IMG/VR virus record: IMGVR_UViG_3300021963_007146
Coordinates: 1 to 22,923 of that record
Strand: one strand, 5' to 3'
Length of the DNA: 22,923 nucleotides
DNA from: a virus
Shown one piece after another: positions 7,884 through 14,905 of this stretch (its first letter is position 1; every line of letters starts with the position of its first letter). Below the pieces are notes generated by a model. That model was not told the origin of the DNA and did no database searches. It worked only from the letters and a program-made list of their open reading frames with translations. The translations under genes and the position numbers were made by a program.

Positions 7884-9268
7884 TATCTAATACTTTTACA
7901 TAAATTCCAAAATTCTTCTAACTCTGGAAAAGTTTTTACAAAATCAGTTCCTCTTCTTCTATCATGCTCACTAAAAAATCTATAAAAATCTTTTCTATCT
8001 CTTTTTACAGTATGGTCTTCTTTTGGAGCAACAACCACATCGTATATTCTTCTCAATTTGTGAATTTCTACATCGGTATATCCAATCGGATTTTGTGTTC
8101 CCAAACTTTCGTAGAAGTCCATCAATTGTGCTTGCTCAAATACTTCTTTGTGCCAATCATCGGTTATGATGTTAGCCGCCTGATGATGTGGATGTCTTAA
8201 ATACGAACTATCCAATCCAATAGGATAAAACCAATACCTATCAGGATTCGTAAATTCTTTTTTAAGCTGATATACATCTTTAATCAATTTTTTATATGAT
8301 GGGATACTTAAAAGATTATAAGTTCCCATAATCGAAATAGTAAGTTTCGGTATTTCTTCCAATAATTCAGAACATCTATCATACCATTGATTATAATCAA
8401 ATCCATTTCTAATATAATTAGCTTGCTCTCCCCACCCATCACAAGAAGTGAATATAATAAATTCTCTTACCAACCCATCACTACTTATTCTTTTTATTTT
8501 TTCTTTGGCCTGTTGGTAGAGTTTTTCCGGTGCTCCCAAATTAGAATTTATTGCTAACTTTAATTTTTGGTTTGGATTATCAATTACATAATCAAATACT
8601 TTAAATGTATCTTTATGTAATAAAGGTTCTCCTCCGGTTATTCTAAAGTTTAACAATGAAGGGTATAAGTTAGGCCACCATTTCCAAAATGCCTCTACAT
8701 AAGGGTTATGTTCGGTTTGTTTATATGGTTGTTTACCTTCTTTGATAATGTGGTCTAATCCATTATGGCGAGTTGAAGTTGGATAAGCTCCAAACTGCTC
8801 AATCTCTTCCCACCATTGTGTTGAAAATTGAGGATAGCAATACGAACACTTAAAATTACACGCATTACTAAATGAAACTTCAACATATGAAGGATTTACA
8901 TCATCCATATAAGATGAATTTTTAATCTCATCAAAATGAGGCCAAGCCCATTCTTCCGCTGATTTAAAAGTTCTATCCGAAAATTCATTAGAATTATCTT
9001 CTACCTTCCAACAATAATCACATTCAGTAGGCCTTAATCCTTGCAACATTTCTCTTCTTAATTCCTTTTTATATTTGGTATTATGAAGTGCAGAAGGATT
9101 ATCTACTAAATCTTCTTTAATGATTTTGTGTATACCAGGATGGTGGCAACTATGATTCTGTCCGATGTGAAGATGCAATGTAACTTGCTTCCACTTTGCT
9201 AAACAAAATCCTTTACCCACCGAATTTAATTTTCTTCGTATCTCCGAGTATCGTTCTGTATTATCCAT
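7883..9268 (-). CDS. Radical SAM protein with N-terminal cysteine-rich (SPASM/twitch-like) region, copy 1
   Basis: A 461-residue protein counted from ATG at 9268. The radical SAM motif CNFKCSYC (Cys137, Cys141, Cys144) lies after VEVSFSNA, and RITGGEPLL follows in the middle, as in SAM-binding TIM barrels. Before it sit four more cysteines (Cys22, Cys41 in NHSCHHP, Cys83 and Cys86 in ECDYCW), which could hold an auxiliary iron-sulfur cluster like a twitch/SPASM domain placed N-terminally. An in-frame TTG at 9295 would add nine residues, but the ATG at 9268 gives an N-terminus aligning with the paralog at 9929-11323 and a short ATGGATAA overlap with the previous stop, so I choose it. The reaction is unknown: candidates are sugar or peptide modification. 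It is part of a duplicated pair with LamG. Confidence 0.85.
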   Translation of the reverse strand: MDNTERYSEIRRKLNSVGKGFCLAKWKQVTLHLHIGQNHSCHHPGIHKIIKEDLVDNPSALHNTKYKKELRREMLQGLRPTECDYCWKVEDNSNEFSDRTFKSAEEWAWPHFDEIKNSSYMDDVNPSYVEVSFSNACNFKCSYCYPQFSTQWWEEIEQFGAYPTSTRHNGLDHIIKEGKQPYKQTEHNPYVEAFWKWWPNLYPSLLNFRITGGEPLLHKDTFKVFDYVIDNPNQKLKLAINSNLGAPEKLYQQAKEKIKRISSDGLVREFIIFTSCDGWGEQANYIRNGFDYNQWYDRCSELLEEIPKLTISIMGTYNLLSIPSYKKLIKDVYQLKKEFTNPDRYWFYPIGLDSSYLRHPHHQAANIITDDWHKEVFEQAQLMDFYESLGTQNPIGYTDVEIHKLRRIYDVVVAPKEDHTVKRDRKDFYRFFSEHDRRRGTDFVKTFPELEEFWNLCKSIR

Positions 9269-9929
9269 ATTTATTTGGTCTGGATTTCGAAACAAAATCC
9301 ATTATTTTATCGTGCTTAAATTTTACGGGCTCTGATATGAATGCATGATTACCATTACCACTATTATCAAATATTTTAAAGTTTGTTTTTTCTGATGTAT
9401 CTAAACAACTAAATAAACTATCTTCCTGCAAAACTTCTGATGTTTTTAAGTTAAAGTTTATTTCATGTGTTTCCAACAATCTATCATATAATACAACTAA
9501 ATCTAAATTACCATTTAATATATTTTTTTCAGTTGTTTTCTCATGCACATTATCCGATAAAAAAGTAAAGTAATTATCTTCTTTTACTACATTTTGAAAA
9601 TCACATTTAAAATCATATCCTATTTCAGTATTCAAATCAGTATAAACAAACTTTTGCTTTCTATTATCAATTCTTATAAAGAAATCAAACGTTTCCTTTA
9701 CATCACATACTATATTAGAGAAGTATTCATCTCCAACTTTATATTGAAAATGAATTTTACCACCCTCAATTATTAATGTTTCAGAAGAGAGATTTCTCCT
9801 AAACAAATAACCAAAAGGTTTATTCACATCATAACTACCTTTTAATCTCAAAGAATACCCATCATTTAAAGATGTAAAATTTTTAAGATTAGTGCTGTTG
9901 GTAGATTTATTTGGTATATAAAAAATCAT
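9261..9929 (-). CDS. Stand-alone LamG/concanavalin A-like lectin protein 2
   Basis: A 222-residue beta-rich protein with a LamG layout. FGYLFRR (39-45), IHFQYKVGDEYFSN (59-72), FDFFIRIDNRKQKFVY (81-96), NLDLVVLYDRLLETHEI (141-157, the late strand with Y-D-R-x-L that marks LamG ends) and IFDNSGNGNHAFI (186-198) are the landmarks. The last matches WDSSGNGNHALL in the other stand-alone LamG protein, and the similar D-x-S-G-N element ends the LamG inserts of two of the GT7 enzymes. No catalytic domain or signal peptide is seen. It overlaps the stop of the upstream radical SAM gene by one base (TAATG) and the start of the next radical SAM gene by eight bases. I infer a carbohydrate-binding partner; weaker sequence conservation makes this call less firm than for copy 1. 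Confidence 0.7.
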   Translation of the reverse strand: MIFYIPNKSTNSTNLKNFTSLNDGYSLRLKGSYDVNKPFGYLFRRNLSSETLIIEGGKIHFQYKVGDEYFSNIVCDVKETFDFFIRIDNRKQKFVYTDLNTEIGYDFKCDFQNVVKEDNYFTFLSDNVHEKTTEKNILNGNLDLVVLYDRLLETHEINFNLKTSEVLQEDSLFSCLDTSEKTNFKIFDNSGNGNHAFISEPVKFKHDKIMDFVSKSRPNKYG

Positions 9930-11323
9930 TATGCTTTACCTTTTCTACATTTTTTATAAAATTCTTCATATTCAGGAAATACTTCTAAAAAGTTAGTTCC
10001 TCTTCTCATATCGTGGTGTCTTACAAAGATAAAGAAATCTTTTCGATTTTTCAAGAAAGTTGAATCATCATCGTGATTTTTCATCCATTCCGCTATTCGT
10101 TTAACCTTTGTGATTTCAATATCGGTAAACCCATATCCATCATCACCCACTCTAACTTGTTCATAGAAATCCATAAGTTGTGCCTGTGAGTAAACCTCAT
10201 CTATCCACTCATTATCCAATACCTTAACACTTTGATGTGGAGGCCAACGAAGATATGAACTATCTAATATAATCGAACTACCATAATACCTTTCTGCACT
10301 ATGGTATTCTTTTTTAATCTGATACACATCCTTAATTAAACCTTTATATGATGATACTGAAAGAGCGTTGTAAGTGCTCATTATTATAATTGTTAATTTT
10401 GGATTTTCGGATAATAATAAATTAACCCTATCCATAAATAAATTATAATCAAATCCATGTCTAATGTAATTCGCTCTCTCACCATGTGCATCGCAAGATG
10501 TAAAAAGAATAAATTCATTTACTCTTTCCTCATCCATCAATTTTTTAATCTTAACTCTAAATTCATTAAATATTTTTTCAGGAGCATTTAGGTTACTATT
10601 AATCGATAGGTTTAGATTTTTATTTGGATTTTTTGATTCGTTGATAAAATCTAAAATGTCAAATGTATCTTTTGCCAAAAGTGGTTCACCGCCCGTAATT
10701 CTGAATGTATGTAAATCCTTATACAAATCAGGCCACCATTTCCAAAACGCTTCTACATAAGGATTTCTTTTATTATGTGGAATTGGCATTTGGTCAGTTC
10801 CCTTCAAATAATCTAAATTGTTAAAATTAGTTGATGTAGGATATGCACCATGTTGTTGTATCTCTTCCATCCATTGTGAACTAAAAGCCGGCCCACAATA
10901 TGAACATTTAAAATTACAAATGTTTGAAAATGAAACCTCAACATACTTTGGGTTTATATCTTTAATACCTTTGGTTTTTAATACCTCATCAAAGTAAGGT
11001 AAAGACCACGGTTCGGATGATTTATAAATTCTATCTGAAAAATCATTTGAATTATCTTCGATGTTCCAGCAATAATCACATTCCTTTGGTCTTAACCCTT
11101 CCAACATTTCTCTTCTTCTATTTTTCTTAAAAGAAGTGTTGTGTAGTGCAGATGGATTTTGTGCAATTTCCATCTCCGATATTTTGTGTGTGACAGGGTG
11201 ATGACAAGAGTGGTTATGGCCGGTTTGTAATTGTAATGTAACTTGTGTCCATTTGGCTAAGCACATTCCCTTACCAACCCCATTTAATTTTTCTTTTGTC
11301 GCCTGAAAGTGTTCGTTTAACAT
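9929..11323 (-). CDS. Radical SAM protein with N-terminal cysteine-rich (SPASM/twitch-like) region, copy 2
   Basis: A 464-residue paralog of the protein at 7883-9268, alignable over its whole length by eye. The core motif CNFKCSYC is at Cys136, Cys140 and Cys143, RITGGEPLL follows, and the extra cysteines Cys21, Cys40, Cys82 and Cys85 are at matching places (GMCLAKW, NHSCHHP, ECDYCW). All seven cysteines are thus kept in both copies, which argues that both are active. The C-terminus (HHDMRRGTNFLEVFPEYEEF) also matches copy 1. Family knowledge: such proteins reductively cleave SAM to start radical chemistry on peptides or sugars in the anaerobic-like cytoplasm; here the substrate is unknown. 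It overlaps the GT7 gene upstream by seven bases, and no Shine-Dalgarno is seen before the ATG. Confidence 0.85.
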   Translation of the reverse strand: MLNEHFQATKEKLNGVGKGMCLAKWTQVTLQLQTGHNHSCHHPVTHKISEMEIAQNPSALHNTSFKKNRRREMLEGLRPKECDYCWNIEDNSNDFSDRIYKSSEPWSLPYFDEVLKTKGIKDINPKYVEVSFSNICNFKCSYCGPAFSSQWMEEIQQHGAYPTSTNFNNLDYLKGTDQMPIPHNKRNPYVEAFWKWWPDLYKDLHTFRITGGEPLLAKDTFDILDFINESKNPNKNLNLSINSNLNAPEKIFNEFRVKIKKLMDEERVNEFILFTSCDAHGERANYIRHGFDYNLFMDRVNLLLSENPKLTIIIMSTYNALSVSSYKGLIKDVYQIKKEYHSAERYYGSSIILDSSYLRWPPHQSVKVLDNEWIDEVYSQAQLMDFYEQVRVGDDGYGFTDIEITKVKRIAEWMKNHDDDSTFLKNRKDFFIFVRHHDMRRGTNFLEVFPEYEEFYKKCRKGKA

Positions 11324-12759
11324 TTACAATTTATTAAAACTGAATTATTTCCTATTTCTTCTATACCTAACAATTCGTATGTTAAGCTATTCATACCATC
11401 ATTTTTCCAATCGTATTTCCCCTGCTGCATTTCTAAAATATATCTTCTTTCATTTCTCGCAGTAGTTTCTCCTTTTGCCCACTTACCATTAACCAATCCT
11501 TCAGTTTGATGTGGTAGACATTCAAATCTACCATTTCTTCTATGAGGGATTACGGTAGAAGGTATTTCTATTTTCTCTTTCGTAAAATTTACATTTGTAA
11601 TTTTACCATTATTTTCATTACCACTTAAATCTTCCAGCAATCCATCATTAAAAGAATTGAAATCATAGTGAAGCTGTAATCCACTTTCCTCACACTCAAA
11701 TGGTATATTTTTTATTTCATTATCGGTCAAACATCTATCATACAATCTTACTTCTGCTATTTGACCTTTGAAAAATTTGTTTGGATAATTTTTATTTATT
11801 GATGGAGATGTTCCCAAATAATAACTTTCACTTCCATATCTTTTTAAATCTCCATTATATTCCATAGGTGATTGAACTCCTGTTCCAAATCTCGCATCTG
11901 TTTCTCTGCCATTAAGGTAAAAATGTATTTGCTTATTGTATGAATCAACTTTTAATGTCACCCAAGTCCAAAGGTTCTCATATCTCTTCATCCACATATA
12001 TTGCATCTCTCCTTCATTATTCCATAACATCGAAGTAAATGCTCTACTATTATTATATGAAATGCCATAATCATATCCAGGTCTTCTAAATACAGGATAC
12101 TCCCAAAATCTTCTTTCATTATCACCAATCAAATAAATTGGAATCTTTTCCTCTTGCTGATGTGCCTTTACTAATAATGATAGAGTGTGAGAACGATTAC
12201 TTAAAAATCTTATTGAACGACTTTGAGGTATTTCAATAAAAGAGTTTTCTCCATTAAAATTTGCTATATCAAATTCGGTTTTGGGTCTGATATATGTTTG
12301 GTCTGCCATTCCATTGATAGCACATCTCCAAAATAGGTCATCATCTTCCATACCCCAATCCCAATAATCATTCGAATAACCATTCGTTTTATAAACCTGT
12401 TCTTTTGTAAATAAAACTGCACCACCAAAGTATTCTTCATACTTTAAGTTGTAATCGGTTTGTGAAATATGAACTGCCAAATGTTGTGGTAAATCTTCGT
12501 TATAACTATAATCACAACTATCATCTTCCGGTATCATATCGATGTCATGCCATACAATATAATCACACCCATCTTTAAATGCAACATCGGCTGCAATGTT
12601 TTTCATCTTACCCCTATTGAATAATTTATCATCACATTGGTGGGCAAAATAAATCTTATGCTCAATACCCCTATCCTCCAAAAATTTATGAACTCTGGGT
12701 GAGAATTGTGCCAAATGCTCTTCTCTATTTCTATATGGAACACATACTCCTAATTTCAT
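11317..12759 (-). CDS. Beta-1,4-galactosyltransferase-like GT7 enzyme with inserted LamG domain (copy 1, most canonical)
   Basis: 480 residues. The N-terminal part follows vertebrate B4GALT in order: CVPYRNREEHL (6-16), FNRGKMKNIA (47-56), HDIDMIP with D-x-D at 72-74, YFGGAVLFTKEQV (110-122), YWDWGMEDDDLFWRC (132-146) with the E-D-D-D acceptor/catalytic motif at 138-141. Then from about 168 (NFNGENSFIEIP) to 394 comes a full LamG lectin domain, with D-L-S-G-N at 377-381. After it the GT7 fold resumes: IPHRRNGRF (404-412) and DGMNSLTYELL (454-464), which correspond to the loop holding the metal-binding histidine and the last conserved motif of B4GALT. So the lectin is inside the catalytic domain. 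It would transfer a hexose such as Gal or GalNAc from UDP-sugar, Mn-dependent; donor unproven. It is ATGA-coupled to copy 2. Confidence 0.85.
   Translation of the reverse strand: MKLGVCVPYRNREEHLAQFSPRVHKFLEDRGIEHKIYFAHQCDDKLFNRGKMKNIAADVAFKDGCDYIVWHDIDMIPEDDSCDYSYNEDLPQHLAVHISQTDYNLKYEEYFGGAVLFTKEQVYKTNGYSNDYWDWGMEDDDLFWRCAINGMADQTYIRPKTEFDIANFNGENSFIEIPQSRSIRFLSNRSHTLSLLVKAHQQEEKIPIYLIGDNERRFWEYPVFRRPGYDYGISYNNSRAFTSMLWNNEGEMQYMWMKRYENLWTWVTLKVDSYNKQIHFYLNGRETDARFGTGVQSPMEYNGDLKRYGSESYYLGTSPSINKNYPNKFFKGQIAEVRLYDRCLTDNEIKNIPFECEESGLQLHYDFNSFNDGLLEDLSGNENNGKITNVNFTKEKIEIPSTVIPHRRNGRFECLPHQTEGLVNGKWAKGETTARNERRYILEMQQGKYDWKNDGMNSLTYELLGIEEIGNNSVLINCKC
11820..12258 (-). other. LamG domain insertion inside GT7 copy 1 (core part)
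   Basis: This marks the core of the inserted lectin (about residues 168-313; the whole insert runs to about residue 394, near base 11578). FNGENSFIEIP opens the domain as in ordinary LamG repeats. GISYNN, TWVTLKVDSYNKQIHFYLNG and YYLGTSPS are the usual inner strands, and further on KGQIAEVRLYDRCLTDNEI is the usual late strand. The flanking residues on both sides are GT7, which shows insertion and not end-to-end fusion. Confidence 0.75.
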
Positions 12760-14201
12760 AGTTCTACTGAAATGAATTTAGTTTTATCACTTAATTTTTT
12801 TTCTTCTACTTTTTTATATCTCAATGTATTCAGGCCTTCAATCGAATAAAATAACATTTCGTTTTTTAATGAGTTATATCTTAATTGATTTTGTCTAGTT
12901 TCTTCATGCACCCAACGATTTCCTTCAACACTATTACTACTATGTTTAAGTGATTTAAATGAACCATCTTTTTTGTATGGAACAACTGCTTCAATTAAAA
13001 ACTTTTTATTCATTAAAGTATTGTTTTGGCAATTTACGATTTCAGCATCGAAACCATTACCACTTAAATCTATCAATTTATCTCTTCTAAAATGTTTAAA
13101 ATCATAATAGAGTTTTAACCACTTCGAAGATTTATACTTACCAAAATTATTAAGTAGGGATTTCTTAGCCGATTCTTTATATATTTGTTCTATTTCAGGC
13201 TTCGATAATGTTTTATCAAATACCGCAAACTCATTTACAAACCCTTTAAAATAATAGTTTTCATAATTTTTTGCCGGATTTGCAACACCCAAATAAAAAT
13301 CTTCTACATTATAATCGTATAACTCATCAACATATTCGGCTCCGATATAAGTGTTATTGATATATAATTCAATCATCTTATTACGAGGGTTACGATTAAT
13401 TACAGCGTGAACCCACATATCCGGACTAATGTCTGAAACTATACTTTTTGATTTTTCATCTTTATCCCATATATCCAATTTAAATCTATTAAAACTATTG
13501 AATGATAAAGAGAAGTTAAAACCCGGTATAGAAAATATAGTGTATTCATCATACTCTCTATTTAGGTCATTAACTAAATCATCTGGTTTAAACTTTATTG
13601 AAATTGAAAATTCATCTTCAAATATAGGTTTAAAGTTTTGAAAAGGAATACTGATAAATGAATCTATACCATTAAAATAAAAATAGTTTAAGTTATATTC
13701 ATCGTTTTGAATTCCAAATGGCCTAGTATCTAAACTCAAATTACATTGAATACATCTTTGTAACAGGTCATCATCTTCAAATCCCCATCCCCAATATTCA
13801 TTTGAGTATCCATTTATAATTTTAAAATCTAATTTATTTACAATCGTTACACCGCCAAAATAGTTGTAAAAACTTTCTTCTCCATCAACTTTATCCGCTA
13901 AATGAGTAGGTCTATCACAATAAGAATAATCAACCTTAATGGGTAACATATCAACATCATGAAAACAAAAATAATCAAATTCGTTTCCGCTTTCTTTATA
14001 TCCGATGTTTAATAATTTACCCCTATTAAATGGTTTCTTATCCTTTTGCTCAATTACAAAAATCTCAAAAGGAATTTTCTTTGAGTTTAAATAATCTTCT
14101 AAATAAGGAATAAAGACATTAAGATGTGATTCCCTATTTCTATAAGGAACAATAACCGCTAATTTTTTTTGTATTTCTTTTTTATTAAGGTCTTTCATCA
14201 T
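12756..14201 (-). CDS. Beta-1,4-galactosyltransferase-like GT7 enzyme with inserted LamG domain (copy 2)
   Basis: 481 residues with the same nested plan as copy 1. GT7 motifs: VPYRNRESHL (18-27), FNRGKLLNIG (58-67), FHDVDMLP with D-x-D at 82-84, YFGGVTIVNK (114-123), EYWGWGFEDDDLLQRC (135-150) with E142-D-D-D145. The LamG insert runs from about 173 (YFYFNGIDSFISIP) to 393, with KGFVNEFAVFDKTLSKPEI and D-L-S-G-N-G near its end. The GT7 end follows as VVPYKKDGSF (406-415) and IEGLNTLRYKK (454-464). At the place where copy 1 has His406, this copy has Tyr409; a downstream His (420) is conserved in all three copies, so the metal ligand assignment is open. ATG occurs twice at the start (MM); the first gives a 17-base overlap with the preceding small gene. 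Confidence 0.8.
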   Translation of the reverse strand: MMKDLNKKEIQKKLAVIVPYRNRESHLNVFIPYLEDYLNSKKIPFEIFVIEQKDKKPFNRGKLLNIGYKESGNEFDYFCFHDVDMLPIKVDYSYCDRPTHLADKVDGEESFYNYFGGVTIVNKLDFKIINGYSNEYWGWGFEDDDLLQRCIQCNLSLDTRPFGIQNDEYNLNYFYFNGIDSFISIPFQNFKPIFEDEFSISIKFKPDDLVNDLNREYDEYTIFSIPGFNFSLSFNSFNRFKLDIWDKDEKSKSIVSDISPDMWVHAVINRNPRNKMIELYINNTYIGAEYVDELYDYNVEDFYLGVANPAKNYENYYFKGFVNEFAVFDKTLSKPEIEQIYKESAKKSLLNNFGKYKSSKWLKLYYDFKHFRRDKLIDLSGNGFDAEIVNCQNNTLMNKKFLIEAVVPYKKDGSFKSLKHSSNSVEGNRWVHEETRQNQLRYNSLKNEMLFYSIEGLNTLRYKKVEEKKLSDKTKFISVEL

Positions 14202-14415
14202 TATTAGGTCTTTCGGTATCTCTCATTGGCCTAGATACACTTCCTAAATTTTTAGCTTTTAAGATAGTATGAAATTCATGCAAATACCATTCAACTCTCG
14301 TCCCCCAAGCTGATTTATCGATTTCAAACATCCAATCATTCAAATCTCTAAGCGAAGAAGCAATGTCTTCCAATGCTCTCACTTGTCTTTCTTCTAATGT
14401 TTTTTGATCTGCCAT
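14185..14415 (-). CDS. Small helical protein of unknown function, copy B
   Basis: A 76-residue acidic-then-basic, mainly helical protein that I do not recognise as a named family. It is a tandem paralog of the 78-residue gene just upstream. Both share the pattern E-E-R-x-V-R-A-x-E-x-I, DWM-x-E-x-D, a W-x-x-R-x-EWYL-x-EF core (about residues 37-49 here), KAK and two R-P pairs at the C-terminus. Two aromatic-rich helices with conserved Trp suggest an oligomerising or protein-binding role. The six-base gap to the upstream copy and the overlap with the GT7 gene downstream indicate co-expression with the glycosyltransferases. I would not assign a function. Confidence 0.8.
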   Translation of the reverse strand: MADQKTLEERQVRALEDIASSLRDLNDWMFEIDKSAWGTRVEWYLHEFHTILKAKNLGSVSRPMRDTERPNNDERP

Positions 14416-14421
14416 AAACTA

Positions 14422-14658
14422 TTATTGAGGTCTTTCGTTTGATTTATCAGGTCTTCCGGTATTACCAATCGTTTTCGCTTTTGCAATCATATAGAATTCG
14501 TTTAAATACCATTCCATTCTTTCAGACCAACCTTTGGTATCCAATTCATACATCCAATCCTGAATGTTTTCTAACGATGTTCCAATCTTTTCAAATGCTC
14601 TAACTGCTCTTTCTTCAATGTCGATGTTTGAAGTTTCGGGTTTCTTTGATGTAGCCAT
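14422..14658 (-). CDS. Small helical protein of unknown function, copy A
   Basis: A 78-residue protein, paralog of the 76-residue gene immediately downstream. Conserved positions include I-E-E-R-x-V-R-A-F-E-K-I (14-25), DWMYELD (37-43), W-x-x-R-M-EWYLNEFYMIAKAK (48-65) and a disordered, charged tail with R-P twice. It looks like two amphipathic helices with a conserved Trp/Tyr face and a flexible tail. Its place, one base from the 81-residue gene and between two GT7 enzymes, suggests a partner or scaffold for those enzymes or a virion protein. That is context only; no family is recognised. Confidence 0.8.
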   Translation of the reverse strand: MATSKKPETSNIDIEERAVRAFEKIGTSLENIQDWMYELDTKGWSERMEWYLNEFYMIAKAKTIGNTGRPDKSNERPQ

Positions 14659-14659
14659 T

Positions 14660-14905
14660 TTATTTGTTTTTTAATTTATTTTGTGTTCTTTTTTTGAAAA
14701 ATCCTGTTGGGAAAGGTGATTGAGTTCCACCATAATAACCTCTCATTAATTCTAACGAAGAGTATATAATAGGCATCATATATGAAAAATTATCAATCGT
14801 TTTATTATTTTCAAACGATTCTAATATTTCAGCAATCTTTTCTGCCCTTTCAACAATTTGTTCATTGTTAATAACCTGTTTTATTATAGAACTACTTTTA
14901 TCCAT
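14660..14905 (-). CDS. Small protein of unknown function (81 aa)
   Basis: An 81-residue protein with a helical N-terminal half (IIKQVINNEQIVERAEKIAEI), a middle segment with MMPIIYSSLELMRGYYGG (about 43-60) and a Lys-rich tail (KKRTQNKLKNK). It is not similar to the two small paralogs next to it. Its ATG lies 22 bases inside the end of the GT7 gene upstream, and it stops one base before the next gene, so it is part of the same operon. The residue composition looks protein-like, and the reading frame is kept between coupled neighbours, which is the case for it being real. No function is proposed. Confidence 0.65.
   Translation of the reverse strand: MDKSSSIIKQVINNEQIVERAEKIAEILESFENNKTIDNFSYMMPIIYSSLELMRGYYGGTQSPFPTGFFKKRTQNKLKNK

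Noticed and set aside
9269-9295. TTG start at 9295 for radical SAM copy 1, adding nine residues
   Set aside because: The ATG at 9268 aligns with the start of the paralog at 11323 and gives a short overlap with the preceding stop, typical of this operon.
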